In this document: positions 1 to 4,186 of the stretch, one piece after another
Position numbering within the stretch: position 1 is the stretch's first letter
Layout: each line of letters begins with the position of its first letter
NCBI GenBank assembly: GCA_036008325.1
Contig: DASYNW010000237.1
Span: forward strand, 1 to 10,370
Reading direction: 5' to 3'
DNA: 10,370 nucleotides
Source of the DNA: AP-15 sp036008325
Lineage (GTDB): Bacteria; Pseudomonadota; Alphaproteobacteria; ATCC43930; CGMCC-115725
Made by a program: the position numbers and the translations under genes
The notes under the pieces: model-generated
Told to the model about the DNA's origin: nothing
Databases searched by the model: none
What the model saw: the letters and a program-made list of their open reading frames with translations, nothing else

Positions 1-105
1 GAACCACTCGATCTCGGGCGGAACATTGGCGAGCCGGTGATATTCCGGGGCGGTAAGGAGCCGTTCGGCGGGGGCGATTGGGGTCGGGAGCGAGACGTCG
101 GTCAT
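1..105 (-). CDS. Tyrosine recombinase/integrase, N-terminal 35 residues (runs off the window edge)
   Basis: The first 35 codons of a minus-strand gene start at the ATG at 105-103 and run off the left edge without a stop. The peptide begins MTDVSLPTPIAPAERLL and ends near RLANVPPEIEWF. From memory this matches the N-terminal extension of phage-type tyrosine recombinases of alphaproteobacterial islands, just before the core-binding SAM-like domain. The catalytic Arg/His/Tyr residues would lie outside the window, so activity cannot be judged. Such enzymes cut and rejoin DNA at short attachment sites to integrate or excise mobile elements. There is no Shine-Dalgarno at a usable distance. A near-consensus promoter ends only 7 nt before the ATG, which suggests a leaderless mRNA. 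The gene diverges from the broken reductase gene at 479. The family call rests on a short N-terminus. Confidence 0.7.
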   Translation of the reverse strand, partial: MTDVSLPTPIAPAERLLTAPEYHRLANVPPEIEWF

Positions 106-141
106 GCCTGGGATTCTATTCTTGATAAAATCTGTTATCAA
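106..141 (-). promoter_or_regulatory. Sigma-70-type promoter with overlapping palindrome, for the integrase gene
   Basis: Reading the minus strand, a -35 box TTGATA (141-136) is followed by exactly 17 nt and a -10 box TAGAAT (118-113). Both are near consensus, in an AT-rich patch within GC-rich DNA. The predicted start of transcription is at 106 or 105, next to or on the ATG. A perfect 7-bp inverted repeat, TTGATAA (122-128) and TTATCAA (135-141) with a 6-nt centre, covers the -35 box and the upstream half of the spacer. This is a plausible operator for a repressor or for the integrase itself; the operator role is inference. Confidence 0.6.
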
Positions 142-172
142 TAATAAACCAGCGCGCCGCGGAGCGGCTGAG

Positions 173-221
173 TGTCATTTTGAACATTATCTGGCGGTGT
201 TTTTTGAACGCTATGTGGCGG
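173..221 (+). repeat. Tandem pair of 24-25 bp repeats, resembling a transposon end
   Basis: Two adjacent units, 173-197 and 198-221, share the plan TGT..TTTTGAAC, then a short variable stretch, then CT.TG..TGGCGG or similar, ending in GGCGG. The first begins with TG. Tandem transposase-binding repeats starting at a terminal TG are known from IS21-like and Tn7/Tn402/Mu-like elements, so this may be the remaining end of a second element. No partner end or transposase gene is seen in the window, so the element type and its extent are unknown. Confidence 0.4.
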
Positions 222-478
222 CGCCTGCCGATCTCCGCCGACGTGGCGCTCGTCGTCCGTTTTCCCGTCCGACAATCATGCTGTCCGGTTTGGCGCCCTC
301 GGCCCAACGGCGGGTGACCCGCGGCGGATGAGGTCGGCCACTTCCATTCACGGCAGAGCAACCGCAATGTGCGGGAATTAAGAGTTCGCAGCCTAACACC
401 CATATGTTTCAAAGCGCGATGATCGACCACGGTTGGCAGCGAGGTCCACCTGGCGTTAGCCTGCCCGTGAGGGAAACA
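222..478. other. Intergenic stretch with no gene recognised
   Basis: No open frame here has convincing coding character or a recognisable product; those present read through the flanking features. A short hairpin, GCGGG-TGA-CCCGC, lies at 310-322 without a following T run. The last bases, GAGGG at 469-473, are the ribosome binding site of the reductase fragment that starts at 479. The stretch is probably the original upstream region of that gene, but I could not place a good promoter. Confidence 0.4.
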
Positions 479-640
479 ATGCCCCAGTCTGTACATCCGC
501 TCATCGAAGCCCGACGCGACCAGATGTTCCCGGTGCTGGAACCGGCGGAAATCGATCGGCTGGCAAGGTTCGGCGAGCGCAAATCCTATGGGGCGGGTGA
601 ACGCATCGTCGCGACCGGCGGAATCCCGGCCGGCGCCGAT
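479..640 (+). pseudogene. N-terminal fragment of cyclic-nucleotide-binding-domain thioredoxin reductase
   Basis: ATG at 479 follows a good ribosome binding site (GAGGG, 5 nt spacing). An in-frame ATG at 404 exists but has no such site. The 54 codons read MPQSVHPLIEARRDQMFPVL and continue with the sequence of a cyclic-nucleotide-binding-like domain (AEIDRLARFGERKSYGAGE). This is the usual N-terminus of a family of FAD/NADPH thioredoxin-reductase-like proteins of about 550 residues with an N-terminal cNMP-type sensor domain. Homology stops at 640; the next base belongs to the stop codon of the oppositely oriented zinc-finger gene. The frame then runs on as shadow sequence to 844. The rest of the sensor domain and the FAD-binding part are missing. 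The matching C-terminal part lies inverted at 1468-949, so this is one half of a rearranged gene. Confidence 0.7.
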
Positions 641-949
641 TTAATAGTAGCGAGGGATAGGACCGTTGTGCGGCGTGGCGTGATCGCTGAGGTCGAGCAT
701 GATCTCGTCGATGTAACACCATCCCCAGCCTTCGGACGGGTCATAGCCTTCGACAATCGGATGGCTCGTCGCGTGAAAGTGCTTGGTCGCGTGGCGGTTC
801 GGCGAGTCGTCGCAACAGCCGACATGGCCGCAGGTTCGGCATAGGCGCAGATGCACCCATGGCGAGCCGATCTACAGGCACTCCTCGCAGCCGAGCGCGC
901 TTGGCGTCACGTCGCGAATGGCGGCGGCATGGGTGCATTCGTCTGACAT
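641..949 (-). pseudogene. UBP-type zinc-finger protein, interrupted by an amber codon
   Basis: The frame starts at the ATG at 949-947 and would encode 102 residues ending GPIPRYY before TAA at 643-641. It carries the Cys/His pattern of a bacterial UBP-type zinc finger: Cys5, Cys21-x2-Cys24, then LCRTCGHVGCC, and the His-rich NRHATKHFHATSH stretch. These small proteins are usually encoded directly after cNMP-domain thioredoxin reductases, and here too the ATG overlaps the upstream reductase stop (TGATG). Codon 26 is TAG (874-872) where the family normally has Lys (AAG), a one-base change, so translation would stop after CEECL. Restart at the GTG codon 31 would lose the first Cys pair. Everything else looks undamaged, which suggests a recent loss. 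Function in the family is poorly known. Confidence 0.8.
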
Positions 950-1468
950 CAGTGTCCCCCGATGTTGGCGGGGAGCGCGGCTCTGTCGCCGACCTCCGCG
1001 AGGAAGGCGTGAAGCGCGGCTACCACCTGTGCGCCTTCACCAACTGCAGCGGCTACTCGTTTGACCGATCCCGAGCGTACGTCGCTGATGGGAGCGTCAC
1101 GCCGGACCGCGACAACCACGCGGTATTCGGCTCCGCACCGATGAATAAAAACAGGTGGCGGATCGCCCGCCTCACCTCTACACCGGATCGGTGGGAGCGA
1201 CAGCGGATCGCTTCGAGAATGCCGTCCTGCCCTTCGAGCGCGGTGACTGCCGTCTGGGTCAGGACCTCGATGTTTGGTCTTGCGGCGATGCGGTCGACGA
1301 GGTAGCGCGACATGCTGGCATCCAGGCTCGGTCCGCGGACGATCAGCCAGACCTTGGCGACCTGGCTGGACAGATAGACCGCCGCCTGACCCGCGGAATT
1401 GCCCGCGCCCACCAGCGCCACTTCCTGCCCCGCGCACAGCCGCCCCTCCAGCGGCGACGCCCAATAGA
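949..1468 (-). pseudogene. C-terminal fragment of thioredoxin-reductase-like flavoprotein, deleted and frameshifted
   Basis: From 1468 the minus strand reads YWASPLEGRLCAGQEV and then the dinucleotide-binding motif VALVGAGNSAGQAAVYLSS, followed by SMSRYLVDRIAARPNIEVLT and LFLFIGAEPNT. This is the NADPH-binding half of a thioredoxin-reductase-like protein. At about 1089-1093 the frame jumps: the first frame continues to a stop at 1055-1053, while the family sequence resumes in another frame as SDVRSGSVKRVAAAVGEGAQ and ends AALPANIGGH at 951-949. Roughly 30 codons, including the usual loop before the second FAD-contact motif, are missing at the jump, and the first residue of that motif is Ser where Gly is normal (ISDVRSG). 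The N-terminal two thirds is absent because the fragment abuts the transposon end at 1469. An open frame starting at 1505 is fused to it, but its first 12 residues are transposon sequence. Confidence 0.8.
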
Positions 1469-1635
1469 TGTAGCGGCGCGCAATGATGAACGGCCCGACG
1501 CGCAATCAAGGGCGGTTTCCGACGCAGATTAGCTGAGACTGTAGGGTGGTTCCGACGCACGCTGTTTGAGATTGGGCGCACGATCGGTGAGACGGACGCG
1601 AGATCGAGCGGCTCGACGCAAAATGCGTGAGACGG
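1469..1635 (+). repeat. Left terminal inverted repeat of the 636-bp element
   Basis: This copy aligns with the reverse complement of 1936-2104, starting from TGTAGCGGCGCGCAAT. The best-conserved internal block is the 31-bp stretch 1576-1606 (GCGCACGATCGGTGAGACGG, then ACGCGAGATCG). It sits 107 bp from the outer end, the same distance as its partner at 1997-1967. About seven degenerate units with the core GACGC or GCGCA, often followed by TGAGAC, can be counted by eye. Confidence 0.75.
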
Positions 1636-1766
1636 ATGGCGTCGCGGGGCGGCGGAGCTGCTGGCTGATCCGCGCGGAAAACGGGCGATTTCCTGGCGGC
1701 CGCGCTCGGCGGGCCTGAGAGGCTGAAAACCGTCAAAATTCCCGTCCGGAAATCATTTTCAGGTTG

Positions 1767-1916
1767 TCAGATGTCCTCTGTCTTTTCTGCCGGCGGCATG
1801 GTCAGTGGCTTGTCTTCGACCTTCATCGGCGTCTCGAAGTCCAGCGGTGGGGTGAAGATCAGAGCCGTGCGGCGGACCGGCTCTCGCCCCCGCGACGGTA
1901 ATCTTGTGCTTGTCAG
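1767..1916 (-). pseudogene. Possible C-terminal remnant of an element-encoded protein (unidentified)
   Basis: Between the element ends a minus-strand frame is open from 1916 to a TGA at 1769-1767. Its later part reads ALIFTPPLDFETPMKVEDKP and ends AEKTEDI. It has no start codon with a ribosome binding site. The composition (charged, proline-containing tail) is more protein-like than the other frames here. Its position fits the 3' end of the last gene of a larger parent element whose middle was deleted. An inverted repeat CTGAAAA (1723-1729) / TTTTCAG (1756-1762) follows its stop. I do not recognise the family; the coding call itself is uncertain. Confidence 0.25.
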
Positions 1917-2707
1917 TCACTTAGTGATTTGGCTTCCGGTCTCAAATAATGTGCGTCGGGTTTGCGCGATCTCGCGTCCGTCTCACCAATCGTGCGCTCA
2001 GTCTCAGATAGCGTGCGTTCGTGGTCACCGATGTTCTCACCGATTGTGCGTCCGAAAGTGCCCTTGATTGCGCGTCCGCCACATTTCGATTGCGCGCCGC
2101 TACAAGTACCGGCGGGTGCCAGCACTTGCGCGTCGGCCCGTCTGCGGGCGGCGAGAAATTCACGGCTGTCGATGACCGCGGCGGTCAATGCCCGGTGATT
2201 GACCATCGACCCGGTGTGCGGGCGCCAGGCGGAGCCGGTCGCGGTCTCGTAGAGTTCGGCGGCGTGGTCGCGGACGAATTCGAAGGCGTTGCGGCGCTCG
2301 ATCAGGCTGATGCCCTGATTGATCAGGCGTTCGAGCTCGACCGACTTGACCTCGGAGCCGTCCTGTTCGGCCTGGCCGCGGCGCTGTGCCTGCTCGTTGC
2401 GGTCGAGCTCGCGCTCGATGCGGTCGCGCTTGCGGTGGAACAGGTTGACGAACGACCACAAGAGATCATCGAGATCGTCCTCGAGGCGAGTGCCGGTCAG
2501 CATGGCGCTCAACGCCTCGACCGCATTGTCGAGCTGGGCCTGCACGGCATCGGGTTCGGGCAATGGCCGGGGATCGGGTTCGTCATCACCGGGGCGATAG
2601 CCGTAGAGGGCGAGTTCGTCGAGCAGATGCGCGGTCGGCGAGGCGGCAGGAAATTCGGGATCGGTGTCGCTGTCGAGGAAGGGAACGGGGCTGTTGTTTT
2701 GTGCCAT
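1913..2707 (-). pseudogene. DUF2493-type (SLOG-related) protein, C-terminal domain lost and replaced by transposon-encoded tail
   Basis: ATG at 2707-2705 follows an AAGG ribosome binding site about 10 nt upstream. The first 201 residues (MAQNNSPVPFLDSD...) match, from memory, the N-terminal region of a roughly 300-residue protein found after the Toprim gene in alphaproteobacterial mobile regions. That region includes a charged helical stretch (FHRKRDRIERELDRNEQAQR) and ends SREFLAARRRADAQVLAPAGT. In intact relatives a DUF2493 domain follows here, a nucleotide-binding Rossmann-like fold related to YspA/SLOG proteins. Here it is absent: homology ends exactly at the element border (2105/2104). 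The frame then runs 63 more codons through the inverted repeat to TGA at 1915-1913. The product, if made, would be 264 residues with a repetitive tail (..GETDARSRKPDAHYL..). Function of the family is not established; the truncated product is probably non-functional. Confidence 0.7.
1936..2104 (-). repeat. Right terminal inverted repeat of the 636-bp element
   Basis: Read on the minus strand from 2104 this starts TGTAGCGGCGCGCAAT and stays collinear with the left copy to GAGACCGG at 1943-1936. It has the better preserved regular units, for example GGACGCGCAATC, GGACGCACAATC, and GCGCACGATTGGTGAGAC. Part of it is translated as the foreign tail of the DUF2493 gene fragment. Confidence 0.75.
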
Positions 2708-2820
2708 GGCGGGGCGCCTTTCTGCCAGAGGGTCAGCCGCGCCGATCGCGGCCTTCACGGCGATCCCTTGGCCGGCGGCGAAGCCGGGTCGCACCCCGAG
2801 GGACCGGAGCAGAGCGGAGG

Positions 2821-2937
2821 ATGGCGCCGGGCAGCTATTTTGCTTCGCGATGCAAAGCCGGGCTGATCGCGGGCTCCCCATGGTTTGTGTCCGTTGGATG
2901 ATCAGCCCGGCGGCGGAAAATAGCTGGCCGGCGCCAT
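2821..2937. repeat. Long imperfect hairpin in the spacer between the Toprim and DUF2493 genes
   Basis: The outer arms 2821-2843 and 2915-2937 pair almost perfectly (ATGGCGCCGG.CAGCTATTTT against its complement, with two mismatches). Inside them, GCCGGGCTGATC (2857-2868) and GATCAGCCCGGC (2900-2911) form a perfect 12-bp stem with a 31-nt loop. Either strand could fold. It lacks the T run of an intrinsic terminator. It may be a processing or stability signal that separates the upstream two-gene mRNA from the DUF2493 gene, or a degenerate short mobile repeat; both readings are inference. Confidence 0.6.
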
Positions 2938-3026
2938 TGCAACCCGGTCTCGCCGCCGGCAGATCGCCGCTCGGGAAGGCCGCATGCGCGGCTCTTTTCC
3001 GGCTGAGGCACACCGCCCGCGCGCAC
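2835..3026 (-). CDS. Possible small hypothetical protein (63 aa), weakly supported
   Basis: A near-perfect ribosome binding site, GGAAGGAGGT (minus strand), lies 8 nt before a GTG at 3026, the best such site in the window. The frame from there encodes 63 residues starting (M)RAGGVPQPEKSRACG and ending PALHREAK before TAG. The composition is Arg-rich and without recognisable domains. The frame crosses the large hairpin, and a parallel frame starting TTG near the same site stays open into the DUF2493 gene. It lies 54 nt downstream of the Toprim stop. It could be a real small gene, a leader peptide, or a decayed gene whose ribosome binding site survived. I do not recognise it. Confidence 0.25.
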   Translation of the reverse strand: MRAGGVPQPEKSRACGLPERRSAGGETGLQWRRPAIFRRRADHPTDTNHGEPAISPALHREAK

Positions 3027-3080
3027 AAAGGCGTACCTCCTTCCGGCGCGGCGCCGAATGAACCGAAATGACGCTGGAAG

Positions 3081-4172
3081 TCACCGCCGCGGATCGGAGC
3101 GGCGGGCATCGGGCAGAAAGCGTGTCCGGTCGGAGGCGACGAGCTGATCCTCGAGATGTGCCCGCATGCCCTCGGGGCCGAGACGGCATAGATCAAGGTT
3201 GAAGTCGCCATGGACCGGCACGAGCTCGCGCACGTCGATCCCGAGAGCTTCTCCGCGTTCGTGCAGACGCGTCGCCGCCTTGAGGCCAGCCGCATCGTTG
3301 TCGCGGGCGACATAGAGACGGCGCAGAGCCGGCCCCGGACCCCGGATCTGGCCCGGCGCGGGCTCTGATCCGGGGGCAGTGGGGAGATCGAGGGCGGCGA
3401 GATGGTTGGCCGAGAGCCCGGCAATGACAGGCAAGGAGGGCAGCACCGATTTGAGCGCCAGCATGGTCTCGACACCCTCGCCGGCGGCGAGGATGTCGGC
3501 CGCCTTGCCGAAGCGCACACCGTTGCCGCGCAGATGGCCGAGGGCACGGCGCGGATCGGCAAGCGGCGCTTTCGCGGGACGCTGTGGATCCAGCCAGGTG
3601 CGCTGGATGCCGGTGATATTGCCGTCGAGGTCGGTGACGGCAGCAAGCAGCGCCGGCCAGCTTTCCAGCGGGGCACCCTCGCCGGTGCGATAGTAGACCG
3701 ACGGGTGGTAGCGCAAGGCGGGCCAGTCGAGCCGTGCGGTGATGCTGCGAGCGCGCAGATAAGCCTCGGCCGGTGTGCCCGGAAGCCGCCGACCGGCGCG
3801 GAACAGGCGTCGGGCGGCCTCGGGAGAACCGCTCGGTGCCCGCGGCACTTGCGCGCTGCGCTTGGGGCGTGGCAGGACGAGAAAATGGCTCGCCTCGTCC
3901 ATCGCCTCGCGCAAGCTGGGAAGGTCGCGATTGAGGCGGATGAGGTCGAGCAGATCGCCGTGCTCTTCGGTCGCGGCATCGGTCCAGTTGCCGGCCGCAC
4001 CAGGGCCAGAGTCGGGGCCGGTAAGCCGCACATAGAGGCTGCGGCCCGGCGTGTTCATGACATCGCCGATGATCCAGTAATGGCCCGAACGACGGCCGTT
4101 GGAGAGGTAATGACGGCACACGGCCTCGGCGGCACTCGCGAGGCGGCGCGCCAGATCGGCGGCGCTCAACAC
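3081..4172 (-). CDS. Toprim domain-containing protein (mobile-element primase-like)
   Basis: The gene encodes 363 residues and is full length for this family. The N-terminal part (about 1-130, ARRLASAAEAVCRHYLSNG, GDVMNTPGRSLYVRL) is the conserved region that precedes Toprim domains in plasmid and island proteins (DUF7146-like). The Toprim fold covers about 225-345: the catalytic-type glutamate is in GEGVE (231-235) and the metal-binding aspartates in ARDNDAAG (DND 291-293). Toprim domains bind Mg2+ and act in primases, topoisomerases and OLD nucleases; a primase-like role in element replication or transfer is inferred. No zinc-binding or helicase domain is attached. Start choice: GTG at 4172 or the adjacent TTG at 4169, which would give MSAADLARRLA; there is no clear ribosome binding site. 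The start is 14 nt after the helicase stop, so translation is probably coupled. An ATG at 4179 is in another frame. Confidence 0.88.
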   Translation of the reverse strand: MLSAADLARRLASAAEAVCRHYLSNGRRSGHYWIIGDVMNTPGRSLYVRLTGPDSGPGAAGNWTDAATEEHGDLLDLIRLNRDLPSLREAMDEASHFLVLPRPKRSAQVPRAPSGSPEAARRLFRAGRRLPGTPAEAYLRARSITARLDWPALRYHPSVYYRTGEGAPLESWPALLAAVTDLDGNITGIQRTWLDPQRPAKAPLADPRRALGHLRGNGVRFGKAADILAAGEGVETMLALKSVLPSLPVIAGLSANHLAALDLPTAPGSEPAPGQIRGPGPALRRLYVARDNDAAGLKAATRLHERGEALGIDVRELVPVHGDFNLDLCRLGPEGMRAHLEDQLVASDRTRFLPDARRSDPRR

Positions 4173-4185
4173 CGGACATGTCCGG
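4172..4185. promoter_or_regulatory. 14-bp perfect palindrome at the helicase/Toprim junction
   Basis: CCGGACATGTCCGG fills the gap between the helicase stop (4189-4187) and the Toprim start (4172-4170), where a ribosome binding site would be expected. It could be a protein-binding site or a small hairpin that ties translation of the second gene to the first. It could equally be chance in GC-rich DNA, and no function is shown. Confidence 0.3.
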
Positions 4186-4186
4186 A

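Larger units (their letters stand above)
1469..2104. mobile_element. 636-bp transposable-element remnant with long inverted ends (IS21- or Tn7/Mu-like ends)
   Basis: Both ends read TGTAGCGGCGCGCAAT inwards, so the element has the form TG...CA. The end similarity continues for about 167 bp with almost no gaps. Each end is a string of degenerate units of about 20 bp, such as GACGCGCAATC, GACGCACGCT, and GCGCACGATTGGTGAGAC. TG...CA ends with several internal binding repeats are known for IS21-family elements and for DDE transposons of the Tn7/Tn402/Mu type; I cannot decide between them. The 300-bp interior has no transposase, only a 49-codon possible C-terminal remnant (1916-1767), so it looks like an internal-deletion derivative. 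The outside flanks (ccaataga before 1469, agtaccgg after 2104) show no target duplication and belong to two different genes. Confidence 0.7.

Noticed and set aside
404..478. Upstream ATG at 404 as the start of the reductase fragment
   Set aside because: It has no ribosome binding site, and family proteins begin close to the ATG at 479, which has GAGGG in front.
116..496. 126-codon minus-strand open frame upstream of the integrase
   Set aside because: It reads through the transposon-end-like repeats, the integrase promoter and the start of the reductase fragment, with no recognisable domain or ribosome binding site.
1506..1736. 76-codon minus-strand open frame in the element
   Set aside because: It is mostly translated inverted repeat, with no start signal and no recognisable domain.
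1936..2104. Regular repeats suggesting a CRISPR-like array
   Set aside because: The units are degenerate, have no unique spacers of constant length, and are mirrored at 1469-1635, which fits transposon ends.
2708..3026. GTGCG start after the strong ribosome binding site, as in the 5' end of group II introns
   Set aside because: The segment is far too short, and I see no recognisable domain V hairpin or reverse transcriptase.
2664..3071. 135-codon plus-strand open frame across the Toprim-DUF2493 spacer
   Set aside because: It runs opposite to all neighbours, overlaps the start of the DUF2493 gene and encodes the hairpin twice; no family is recognisable.
2708..4033. The DUF2493 frame is open upstream to 4033, giving a 706-codon frame
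   Set aside because: Most of it overlaps the Toprim gene in another frame and reads as Arg/Pro/Ser shadow sequence. The real homology begins at MAQNNSPVP (2707) after a ribosome binding site.
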